Made by a program: the position numbers and the translations under genes. The notes beneath the pieces were generated by a model. That model saw only the letters and a program-made list of their open reading frames with translations. It did not search any database and was not told the origin of the DNA. From assembly GCF_000336715.1 (NCBI RefSeq), contig NZ_AOMF01000162.1, forward strand, positions 13,718-62,289: a stretch of 48,572 bases of DNA, read 5' to 3'. Positions 15,298-22,114 of this stretch are shown here, piece after piece (positions within the stretch are counted from its first letter, which is position 1; every line of letters begins with the position of its first letter). Source of the stretch: Halococcus thailandensis JCM 13552. GTDB lineage: Archaea; Halobacteriota; Halobacteria; Halobacteriales; Halococcaceae.

Positions 15298-16329
15298 ATG
15301 GAAATCGAGGGCACGATTCTCAGGGGCCACGAGTTCGAGCCGATCGAGGGGCGCATCGTCGTCGAGGACGGCCGCATCGAAGCCATCGAGGAGACCACGA
15401 CCGACGCCGACCGGATCGTCTCGCCGGCGTTCGTCAACGCGCACACCCACATCGGCGATTCGATCGCCAAGGAGGCCGGCGGCGGGCTGAGCCTCGACGA
15501 ACTCGTCGCACCTCCCGACGGCCTGAAACACCGGCTGCTCCGGGAAGCGAGCCACGAGGAACTCGTCGCCGCGATGGAGCGAACGATCCAGTTCATGCAC
15601 GACGGTGGGACGGCCGCCTTCTGCGAGTTCCGCGAAGGTGGCGTCGAGGGCGTGCGCGCGATCGAGGACGCACTCACCGACCTGCCCGTCGACGCGACAG
15701 TACTCGGCCGTGAGTCGATCGCGGCGATGGAGGCCAGCGACGGGTTCGGTGCAAGTGGCGCGCGCGACGCCGATTTCGCCGACGAGCGCGAAGCGACCCG
15801 CGAAGCAGGAAAACTGTTCGGCATCCACGCCGGCGAGCGCGATGCCGACGACATCGACGCGGCGTTCGAACTCGATCCCGACTTCCTCGTCCACATGGTC
15901 TACGTCCAGTCGAACCATCTCGACCGGCTCGACGAGGAGGGCTGGCCGGTCGTCGTCTGTCCCCGCTCGAACCTCGTGACCGGTGTCGGTCTCCCGCCGA
16001 TCGCGGAGCTCGCCGAGCACACGACCGTGGCGCTCGGGACCGACAACGCGATGCTCAACAGCGCCTCCATGTTCCGCGAGATGGAATTCACCGCGAAACT
16101 CACCGACCTCTCGGCCCACGAGATCCTGCGGATGGCGACGATCAACGGTGCGGAACTGCTCGATGTGGACGTGGCTATCGAGACGGGCAACACGGCGCGG
16201 CTGTGCGTACTTGATAGTGACTCTCATAATCTCGCCGGCGCGCGCGATCCGGTGCGGGCGGTGGTCCGTCGGGCCGGTGTCGGCGATGTCGAGCGGGTAG
16301 TGCTCCCCGACGATGGTGCCAACAGTTAA
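15298..16329 (+). CDS. Amidohydrolase family protein (TRZ/ATZ-type deaminase-like)
   Basis: 343 residues. The metal site is intact: NAHTHIGDS gives the HxH pair, GIHAGE a third His, and GTDNAML the catalytic Asp. The N- and C-terminal strands (EGTILRGHEFEPIEGRIVV and GNTARLCVLD) form the small beta-sandwich of this superfamily. It is shorter than typical MTA/SAH deaminases (about 420 residues), so the substrate is left open. The start at 15298 is the first plausible methionine after repeat copy 2; the in-frame upstream sequence is read-through of the repeat. Confidence 0.88.
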   Translation: MEIEGTILRGHEFEPIEGRIVVEDGRIEAIEETTTDADRIVSPAFVNAHTHIGDSIAKEAGGGLSLDELVAPPDGLKHRLLREASHEELVAAMERTIQFMHDGGTAAFCEFREGGVEGVRAIEDALTDLPVDATVLGRESIAAMEASDGFGASGARDADFADEREATREAGKLFGIHAGERDADDIDAAFELDPDFLVHMVYVQSNHLDRLDEEGWPVVVCPRSNLVTGVGLPPIAELAEHTTVALGTDNAMLNSASMFREMEFTAKLTDLSAHEILRMATINGAELLDVDVAIETGNTARLCVLDSDSHNLAGARDPVRAVVRRAGVGDVERVVLPDDGANS

Positions 16330-16341
16330 CACCAACTGGTG
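16325..16341 (+). promoter_or_regulatory. Possible TATA box and short palindrome before uspA
   Basis: GTTAAC (16325-16330) is centred 27 nt before the uspA-type ATG and includes the amidohydrolase stop codon. CACCA-AC-TGGTG (16330-16341) follows directly, as an operator might. Short, so weak. Confidence 0.35.
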
Positions 16342-16354
16342 CGAACGCTGACGT

Positions 16355-16825
16355 ATGTACGAGCGCATTCTCGTGCCGACCGACGGCTCACCGGAGGTCG
16401 ACACCGTCCTGGAGCATGCCACCGCCCTCGCCGCCGCACACGACGCCGAGCTTCACGCGCTGTACGTCATTAACACGGCGGGTTACAGCGGACTGCCGGG
16501 CGATACGACGGTCGGCGGGCTGGACGCGATGATGAACGAGCAGGGCGAGGCGGCGCTCGATCGAGCCGCGGAGCACGCGGACGGTCGCCTCACCGAACGC
16601 GTCCTGCTCGATGGCCGCCCGAGCGCCGAGATCGTCGATTACGCCGACGAGGGCGGCTGTGATCTCATCGTGATGGGGACACACGGCCGCGGCGGTATCG
16701 ACCGCCTCCTCCTGGGCAGCGTCGCCGAGCGCGTCGTCCGCACCTCGGAAGTCCCCGTTCTCACCGTCCGCGTGCCGAAGCGCTCGGACGTCGACGCCGA
16801 AGCCGATATCGAGAACGACACCTAA
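16355..16825 (+). CDS. Universal stress protein (UspA family)
   Basis: 156 residues, single USP domain. MYERILVPTDGS opens the Rossmann-like fold, and the ATP-binding signature GTHGRGG followed by LLLGSVAERVVR is complete, so it probably binds ATP. The loop GLPGDTTVGGLDAMMNEQG is typical of haloarchaeal members. The last 15 residues are an acidic tail. Its stop codon overlaps the stop of birA on the other strand by four bases (16822-16825), so their mRNAs must overlap. Confidence 0.95.
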   Translation: MYERILVPTDGSPEVDTVLEHATALAAAHDAELHALYVINTAGYSGLPGDTTVGGLDAMMNEQGEAALDRAAEHADGRLTERVLLDGRPSAEIVDYADEGGCDLIVMGTHGRGGIDRLLLGSVAERVVRTSEVPVLTVRVPKRSDVDAEADIENDT

Positions 16826-17739
16826 GCGGGGCGCAGGTGTTCGCAGTCGCCGGCATGAACGCGCACTGGTCCATTGTCGGTCGCCACGACTAGTGTACCG
16901 GGGAACTCCACGTCGCGTGCCGTCCCGACGATCGTCCCGTCGCCAGTGCTCACGCGCACTCGTTGGCCGAGCGTGAGCGCGTGCTCGCGCCACGCCGCGA
17001 GCGCTTCCTCCGGGTCCGCACGGAGCGCAGCGAACCGTTCGAGGAGATCCTGGACGAACGCGCGCCGGTCGACGTCCGTCGCGTGGGCGCGCAACCCGGT
17101 CGCATCCTCGGGGAGCCCCGCCGGATCGACGTTGATGCCGATACCGACGACGACCCACGAGACGCGATCGGCCTCGCCCTCCATCTCGGTGAGGATGCCC
17201 GCGAGCTTCGTTTCTTCGTCCCCGACGAGCACGTCGTTCGGCCATTTGATACCCGCCTCGACGCCGTGCTCTCGGGCGATTTCCGTGACCGCGACCGCCG
17301 CCGCGAGCGTCAGCACGGGTGCGTGGGCCGGCGGCAGATCGGGCCGACAGAGCACGCTCAGCCAGATGCCACCGGGCGGCGAGCGCCACGCCCGATCGAG
17401 TCGCCCCCGGCCGCCGGTCTGTTCGTTCGCGACCACCGCGACGTCCGTTTCGTCTTCGGCGGCGAGTTCGCGCGCTCGAGCGTTCGTGCTCGGGAGACTG
17501 TCGTGATAGTCGATCGTGAACGGGGCATCGAGACCGAACTCGATCGCCGGGCCGCCGTAGTCGGGGACCGCGACCAACCGGTAGCCGCCGTCGCTCTCGA
17601 TCGTGAAGCCCGCCTCGCGCAGCGCCTCGATGTGTTTCCAGACCGCTGCGCGCGAGACGTCGAGGCGGGCCGCGAGGTCGGGCCCGGACACCGCCTCGTC
17701 GGCGATGGCAGCGAGCACCGCGCGGCGCGTTTCGTTCAT
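16822..17739 (-). CDS. birA: Biotin--[acetyl-CoA-carboxylase] ligase with HTH
   Basis: 305 residues. Residues 1-60 form a winged HTH (VSGPDLAARLDVSRAAVWKHI), as in the bifunctional BirA repressor. The ligase domain shows SLPSTNARARELA, the biotin-AMP loop GGRGRLDRAW, KWPNDVLVGDEETKLAGIL and GIGINVD, and a C-terminal SH3-like part (TARDVEFPGTLVV) is present. It biotinylates acyl-CoA carboxylase carrier subunits and may repress biotin genes. The ATG at 17737-17739 is fixed by an ATTTATC box (17762-17768) 26 nt upstream. A longer open frame to 18009 only reads through repeat copy 3. Confidence 0.95.
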   Translation of the reverse strand: MNETRRAVLAAIADEAVSGPDLAARLDVSRAAVWKHIEALREAGFTIESDGGYRLVAVPDYGGPAIEFGLDAPFTIDYHDSLPSTNARARELAAEDETDVAVVANEQTGGRGRLDRAWRSPPGGIWLSVLCRPDLPPAHAPVLTLAAAVAVTEIAREHGVEAGIKWPNDVLVGDEETKLAGILTEMEGEADRVSWVVVGIGINVDPAGLPEDATGLRAHATDVDRRAFVQDLLERFAALRADPEEALAAWREHALTLGQRVRVSTGDGTIVGTARDVEFPGTLVVATDNGPVRVHAGDCEHLRPA

Positions 17740-17761
17740 GGATCGGCTACGATCGCCGACG

Positions 17762-17768
17762 GATAAAT
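17762..17768 (-). promoter_or_regulatory. TATA box of birA
   Basis: ATTTATC on the reverse strand, centred 26 nt before the birA ATG. It shows that the upstream extension of the open frame lies before the promoter. Confidence 0.6.
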
Positions 17769-17822
17769 GAGGGCCGATGGCGATTGCCGAAGCACGCGGT
17801 CGCCAGCCGCGGCGCGGTTGCA

Positions 17823-18031
17823 GTGCTGTCCTGGTGGATGAAGGGCGAGGCTCCGAGCGTAGCGAGGAGCCGAGGGCTTCTGCTGTGCTGGTAGAGTGTC
17901 CGCGCGAGTGGAGCGAGCGCGGTTCACTGCGAACGAGCGAAACGAGTGAGCAGGGCTTTTTAGTCCAGGTTTTTGCGACGAGTGGTGCGCGAGCCGCAGG
18001 CGAGCGCACCCGAGGAGTAAAAAAGTGGGTT
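17823..18031 (-). repeat. Structured dispersed element, copy 3
   Basis: Reverse orientation, starting directly at the stop codon of the RNase H-like gene (18032-18034). Reading the reverse strand: T6 (18019-18024), hairpin GGTGCGC/GCGCACC (18004-18010 with 17984-17990), A5-N8-A5 (17957-17974), the conserved GC-rich stretch, a hairpin GGCTCC/GGAGCC, and the closing CTTCATCCACCAGGAC block. It is nearly identical to copy 1 over the first 130 bp but lacks the four tandem triloop hairpins, so it is a short form. Confidence 0.85.
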
Positions 18032-18649
18032 TCAGTCGCTCGCGGGGCGATCGGCGCGCGAGGGTGGCGGTATCAGCTCGTCGGTGTCGACGGCGGTTGG
18101 AAGCACGCAGCGGTTCGCTTCGTCGTTGACGTGGCTGTACTGCTGTGGGGCGTTCGCGAGCGGATGGGCGGGGTTTTCCGCGCTCCGGATGCGTGCGACT
18201 CGGCAGTCGGCGAACCCGTGGAGGCGTGCCTGGATACCGCGCCAGTGGTGGCGGGAATCTTCGGGCACTGAGAGCGGTTCGTCGGGACGCCAGCCGTCGT
18301 CGGTCGCGAGCAGCGCTCGGTTAGCGTTGGCCGCGAGCACGTCGTGATCGACGAGGACGCCGATGCGGGCGTCACGCGGCGCTCTGGCGGCGAGTACGTC
18401 GAGGCCGAGGTGGAGCGCGCGGTATTCGGCGACGTTGTTGTCCGGCGCACGATCCGGCAGGGCGATTCGGGCGACGCGCTCGCCGTCGCGAGTTTCGATG
18501 ACGACGCCGAGACCGCCGCCCGTGGCGCGAAAGGAGCCGTCGGTGGCAACGTAGAACCCACGGTGGTGGGTTCGCGGCGGGTGGGCGATGTGCGGGGTGG
18601 GCGAGTCATCGAAGAGATCACGTAATGTCGGCCGACCGTAGGCGGCCAT
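18032..18649 (-). CDS. Ribonuclease HI-like protein
   Basis: 205 residues. The RNase H fold starts at about residue 33 with FYVATDGSF (first catalytic Asp). NNVAEYRAL supplies the catalytic Glu and VLVDHD the second Asp, with NPAHPLAN near the end. The first 30 residues (YGRPTLRDLFDDSPTPHIAHPP) are a conserved haloarchaeal extension. The likely role is removal of RNA from RNA-DNA hybrids, but substrates of this archaeal branch are little known. The start MAAYGRP was preferred because the ATTTAAG box (18673-18679) lies 27 nt upstream. Confidence 0.88.
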   Translation of the reverse strand: MAAYGRPTLRDLFDDSPTPHIAHPPRTHHRGFYVATDGSFRATGGGLGVVIETRDGERVARIALPDRAPDNNVAEYRALHLGLDVLAARAPRDARIGVLVDHDVLAANANRALLATDDGWRPDEPLSVPEDSRHHWRGIQARLHGFADCRVARIRSAENPAHPLANAPQQYSHVNDEANRCVLPTAVDTDELIPPPSRADRPASD

Positions 18650-18672
18650 GCACCGATTTGGCACCCTCGTGA

Positions 18673-18679
18673 CTTAAAT
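18673..18679. promoter_or_regulatory. Shared TATA-like box, RNase H-like gene and EamA gene
   Basis: CTTAAAT reads ATTTAAG on the reverse strand. Its centre is 27 nt from the RNase H ATG (18649) and about 40 nt from the EamA ATG (18718). No second A+T-rich site exists in this 68-bp divergent gap. Confidence 0.5.
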
Positions 18680-18717
18680 GATATGGCGGCACGTGCCGAG
18701 AGCGAAACGTTCAGACG

Positions 18718-19659
18718 ATGGCCAATCGGAAATCGGTCATGCGCTATCGCAATTTCGTCGCGTTCGTCGTTCTCGCAGGGCTGTGGGGCACCGCGTTCAT
18801 GGCTATCAAGGCCGGACTATCCTATTTCCCGCCGGTTCTGTTCGCGGCGTTTCGCTTCGATCTCGCTGCCGTCATCATGCTCGGCTACGCGGCCGTCGTG
18901 ACCGATCGCCTGCGACCACAGGGGACGAAGGAGTGGCTGCTCGTCGCCGTCGGCGGCGTCTTCATCATCGCGGGCTATCACGCCCTACTATTTATCGGCG
19001 AGCAGAACACCACGAGTGCGGTCGCGGCGGTCATCGTCAGCCTCTCGCCGGTGTTGACGCCGGCGTTCGCCCGTGCGTTCCTCCCGAGTGAGCGCCTCTC
19101 GGCGGTCGGTGTCGTCGGTATCCTCCTCGGACTGGTCGGCGTCGCCGTCCTGACGCGGCCGACGCCCGAGAGCCTCCTCGGCGGCGATCTCGTCCCGAAG
19201 GCGTTCGTCTTCGCGGCGGCCGTCTCCTTCGCGCTCGGCAGCGTCTTCACGGAACGGGTCTCCGCGTCGCTGCCCGCACCGACGATGGAGGCCTGGTCGA
19301 TGGTGATCGGCGCTGTCGTGTTACACGCCGCGAGCGCGCTCTCGGCCGAATCGCTCGCGGGCGTCGAGATCGCGGTGCCCGGAATCACGGCGCTCGTCTA
19401 CCTCTCGGTCGCCTCGAGCGCGATCGGCTTCCTCATCTACTTCGATCTGCTCTCCCGGCTCGGCCCGGTCGAGATCAACCTCGTCTCCTACGTCGCACCG
19501 GTGTTCGCGGCGATCTCCGGTGCGCTCTTCCTCGGCGAGGTCATCGACGCCGTCACCGTCGTCGGCTTCGTGATCATCTTCACCGGGTTCGTCCTCCTGA
19601 AGCGCCGTGCCATCGCCAACGAGCTCCCACGGCTCCGCGGTGTTTTCTCCAGCGAGTGA
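18718..19659 (+). CDS. EamA/DMT family transporter
   Basis: 313 residues, with two EamA repeats of five hydrophobic helices each (about residues 10-145 and 155-300). LAGLWGTAFMAIKAGL and FAAFRFDLAAVIML in the first repeat, and AIGFLIYFDLLSRLGPVEINLVSYVAPVFA in part in the second, are family hallmarks. Such proteins export amino acids or other metabolites; the substrate cannot be inferred. The start may instead be the ATG at 18739 (MRYRNFVAF), which is closer to the usual N-terminus. Confidence 0.9.
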   Translation: MANRKSVMRYRNFVAFVVLAGLWGTAFMAIKAGLSYFPPVLFAAFRFDLAAVIMLGYAAVVTDRLRPQGTKEWLLVAVGGVFIIAGYHALLFIGEQNTTSAVAAVIVSLSPVLTPAFARAFLPSERLSAVGVVGILLGLVGVAVLTRPTPESLLGGDLVPKAFVFAAAVSFALGSVFTERVSASLPAPTMEAWSMVIGAVVLHAASALSAESLAGVEIAVPGITALVYLSVASSAIGFLIYFDLLSRLGPVEINLVSYVAPVFAAISGALFLGEVIDAVTVVGFVIIFTGFVLLKRRAIANELPRLRGVFSSE

Positions 19660-19678
19660 AAATCGCCGACGAGTGCAG

Positions 19679-19936
19679 TCAGGCGTCGTCGAGCGCGGCA
19701 CGGAGTTCGGCACGGCGGTCGGCATCGAGATCGGCGGCGAGATCGTCCGTGAACGGACTCTCGGCGAGCGTGGCGAACGCGCGCTCGGTCTTCTCGCGGA
19801 TGCGATCGACGGCGGCCTCGATCTCCGTGACGGAACTGTCGCGCTCGTCGGCGATCGTCACCGGGTCGGTGCCCGCCGCGAGCGCGGCCGCGACCGCGCG
19901 CTCCTCGTGGCTGAGTATCGACGGTTCGTCGGTCAT
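19679..19936 (-). CDS. Small helical haloarchaeal protein with HTH-like segment
   Basis: 85 acidic residues. ERAVAAALAAGTDPVTIADERDSS resembles the helix-turn-helix of sigma-70 region 4 or LuxR-type proteins, followed by a helix AAVDRIREKTERAF. No other domain is present. It could be a small transcription regulator, but the DNA-binding face is very acidic. It converges on the EamA gene, 19 bp apart. I do not recognise a named family. Confidence 0.7.
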   Translation of the reverse strand: MTDEPSILSHEERAVAAALAAGTDPVTIADERDSSVTEIEAAVDRIREKTERAFATLAESPFTDDLAADLDADRRAELRAALDDA

Positions 19937-19974
19937 GCTCCGTCCTCCGCGGGCCGACGGATAAAACGTGGCGA

Positions 19975-20400
19975 CTAGCCGAGCACCGTGACGGCGACCC
20001 GTTGGGAACCGAACGCGCCGTCGAGCGTCACCGACTCGGCGATGGCGTCCGCGACGCTCTCGCGCCAGCTCGCCACCGCTGCCGCGTGGCGCTCGTGGTG
20101 GCGATCGACGGTGTAGTCGATGTCATCATCGCTCCGCAGTCGTTCCTCGGTCGCATCGGGTGTCGGATACGTGGGCGGATCGGCGACGAGTCGCGACGGT
20201 GGGACGTGGATCGGTGCCGGCGTCGCGTCGTACTCGTCCGTGTGCTCGACGTGGAGACGAGCACGCATCCGTCCGCTGAACGGCGGCGTCACCCGCAGCA
20301 CCGCCCCCGAATCTCCCTGTTGGTTCGCTTCGAGGGCCGTCACGACGTCCTCCCGATGGACGGCGATCGAGCGGATGTCGCGGTAGTCGTCGGACGCCAT
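19975..20400 (-). CDS. Conserved-looking haloarchaeal protein, unknown function
   Basis: 141 residues starting MASDDYRDIRSIAVHREDVV. It has a beta-rich first half (GAVLRVTPPFSGRMRARLHVEH) and a helical His-containing second half (DRHHERHAAAVASWRESVADAI). Base composition and codon bias match its neighbours, which supports coding. No recognised domain, signal or membrane segment is seen. It lies 38 bp upstream of the 85-aa gene on the same strand, a likely two-gene unit. Confidence 0.7.
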   Translation of the reverse strand: MASDDYRDIRSIAVHREDVVTALEANQQGDSGAVLRVTPPFSGRMRARLHVEHTDEYDATPAPIHVPPSRLVADPPTYPTPDATEERLRSDDDIDYTVDRHHERHAAAVASWRESVADAIAESVTLDGAFGSQRVAVTVLG

Positions 20401-20485
20401 CGACGGCGGTTGGCGACGTGCGCACTAAACGCCACGGCCGGATCATCGCGATCGCAGAACGCTTTTGTTCGTTCTCCTGATCTGG

Positions 20486-20806
20486 ATGAACGATATGGAT
20501 CGACGATCGTACCTCGCGGGACTTGCCACGGCGAGCACCACCGGATTCGCCGTGCTCGCAGGCTGTTCGGGCACCGATGGCGGTAACGGAAGCGGCAATG
20601 GCGAGGGCACCGACAGCGGTAGCGGCGACCCCGGAACGGACGCGGCCGCCGGATCGGGTGCTGACACCGGGGCGACCGAGGGCGAGGCACTCGAAACTGG
20701 TCAGGAACCGCCCGAAGAGACGGCGACGCCATTCGACGAGACGGAAACCCTGCCCGAGGAGGAGGGTCTCGAAACCGGGCAAGCGCCGAACGCGACCGAC
20801 AGCTGA
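20486..20806 (+). CDS. Small Tat-type lipoprotein
   Basis: 106 residues beginning MNDMDRRSYLAG; MDRRSY at 20495 is an equally possible start. A twin-arginine motif, hydrophobic run and lipobox VLAGCSG make it a predicted exported lipoprotein. The mature part is only Gly/Ser/Asp/Glu/Thr-rich, with a repeated module (EALETGQEPPEE and EGLETGQAPNA). It has no folded domain. It may be a cell-surface spacer. TTTTGTTC at about 20462-20469 is the likely promoter box. Its stop codon is one base from that of the convergent aldo/keto reductase. Confidence 0.75.
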   Translation: MNDMDRRSYLAGLATASTTGFAVLAGCSGTDGGNGSGNGEGTDSGSGDPGTDAAAGSGADTGATEGEALETGQEPPEETATPFDETETLPEEEGLETGQAPNATDS

Positions 20807-20807
20807 G

Positions 20808-21800
20808 TTACTGTTCGCCTTCGCGTGCGGCGTCGATGCGCCCGCGCTGGTCGTCGCTGAGGGCAATATCGACCGCACCGACGTTCTCGTCGAGCTGGTC
20901 GGTCGTGCGCGCACCGACGATCGGCACGCAGGTGAATTCCTCTCGCTCGATCAGCCAGCGCAGCGCGACCTGTGGCGGGCTGGCGTCGAGCTCGTCGGCG
21001 ATCTCGCGGACCGTATCGAGTACGTCCCAGCCGCGCTCGGAGACGTAGTAGTCGTCGAAGAACTCGTCGAAGGTGCCCCGCGAGCCGTCGGGCGACTCGA
21101 CGTCGTGGACGCCCTCACCGGCGCGTTCGTACTTTCCGGTGAGGAAGCCACCGGCGAGCGGCGAGTACGGGCAGACGGCGAGGTCCTGGTCGGCGCAGAC
21201 GTCCAGGTACTCCTCGACGTCCTCGTAGTAGGCGGCGTGAAAGAGCGGCTGGGTGACGTCGAACCGTTCGAGGTTCTCGACGTCGGACTGCCAGAGCGCC
21301 TTCGTGAGCTGCCAGCCGGCCATCGTCGAGGCTCCGAGGTAGTTGACCTTCCCCTTGCGCACGAGGTCGTTCAGGGTTCTGAGCGTCTCGCGGATCGGTG
21401 TGTCCTCGTCGAAGCGGTGGATGTAGTAGAGATCGAGGTAGTCGGTGCCGAGCCTGTCAAGGGTGCCCTCGATCTGCGTGCGGATGTGTTTGCGACCGAG
21501 CCCGCTCTCGTTCGGACCGTCGCCGTAGTCGAAGTAGACCTTCGAGGCGAGCACGTAGTCGTTGCGATCGCGGTCGTCGAGCCAGTTGCCGATGTACTCC
21601 TCGGCGGTGCCCGAGGGATCGCCGTAGACGTTCGCGGTGTCGATGAAGTTGATGCCGTGATCGGCCGCGCGATCGAGCAGCTCGTGGGCCTGTTCCTCGT
21701 CGGTTTCGAGCACGTCGCCGGTGCGCTTGCCGAAGCGCCACGTGCCGAAGCAGAGTTCCGAGACCGTGAGGCCGGTCGCGCCGAGTGTCGTGTAGTCCAC
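20808..21800 (-). CDS. Aldo/keto reductase
   Basis: 330 residues, one (beta/alpha)8 AKR domain. The tetrad is visible: Asp and Tyr in DTANVYGDP, Lys in LASKVYF, His in YYIHRFDED. The C-terminal cofactor loop CVPIVGARTTDQLDEN is typical of YajO/Tas-like members, NADPH-dependent reductases of aldehydes. Translation starts with GTG at 21800 (VDYTTLGATGL), since no ATG fits the conserved N-terminus. The physiological substrate is unknown. Confidence 0.93.
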   Translation of the reverse strand: MDYTTLGATGLTVSELCFGTWRFGKRTGDVLETDEEQAHELLDRAADHGINFIDTANVYGDPSGTAEEYIGNWLDDRDRNDYVLASKVYFDYGDGPNESGLGRKHIRTQIEGTLDRLGTDYLDLYYIHRFDEDTPIRETLRTLNDLVRKGKVNYLGASTMAGWQLTKALWQSDVENLERFDVTQPLFHAAYYEDVEEYLDVCADQDLAVCPYSPLAGGFLTGKYERAGEGVHDVESPDGSRGTFDEFFDDYYVSERGWDVLDTVREIADELDASPPQVALRWLIEREEFTCVPIVGARTTDQLDENVGAVDIALSDDQRGRIDAAREGEQ

Positions 21801-21845
21801 GGAGTTTGATGGACGGTCGGCGACAAAACCGTTCGGATGGGTCGG

Positions 21846-22019
21846 CTACGATTGCAGGAGTTCGTCGATCTCGTCCTCGTCGAGCAGGTCGATCAGATGT
21901 TCGCCCTCCTCGTATCGCCGGAACTCCTCGTCGGTCATCCGTGCGCGAAGCTCATCCTTGCCGGCGCTCGCTTCGAGCTGGGCGTCGAGGTCCTCCGGGT
22001 CGTAGCCTGGGACGGGCAT
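21846..22019 (-). CDS. Small acidic haloarchaeal protein (57 aa)
   Basis: MPVPGYDPEDLDAQLEAS continues to 57 residues, rich in Asp and Glu and largely helical. The ATG at 22017-22019 lies 26 nt from the palindromic box GGTATATACC (22041-22050), strong support for a real leaderless gene. No domain is recognised. It diverges from the Type IIG enzyme gene, with which it shares the promoter box, so a regulatory link is conceivable but unproven. Confidence 0.68.
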   Translation of the reverse strand: MPVPGYDPEDLDAQLEASAGKDELRARMTDEEFRRYEEGEHLIDLLDEDEIDELLQS

Positions 22020-22040
22020 AGTTAGCGTTCGTCGCGGAGG

Positions 22041-22050
22041 GGTATATACC
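22041..22050. promoter_or_regulatory. Palindromic TATA box between 57-aa gene and Type IIG gene
   Basis: GGTATATACC is a perfect 10-bp palindrome. It is 26 nt from the small gene's ATG and about 70 nt from the restriction-modification ATG, whose transcript would then have a leader of roughly 40 nt carrying a Shine-Dalgarno site. Confidence 0.6.
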
Positions 22051-22105
22051 GTCCGGCGATCGGGCCGGCGCGGATCACCTGGTTTCATGCATGCCGATGC
22101 TGGAT

Positions 22106-22110
22106 GGAGG
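22106..22110 (+). promoter_or_regulatory. Shine-Dalgarno site of Type IIG gene
   Basis: GGAGG lies 5 nt before the ATG at 22115. It selects this start over the in-frame ATG at 22091 and contrasts with the mostly leaderless neighbours. Confidence 0.6.
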
Positions 22111-22114
22111 GATA

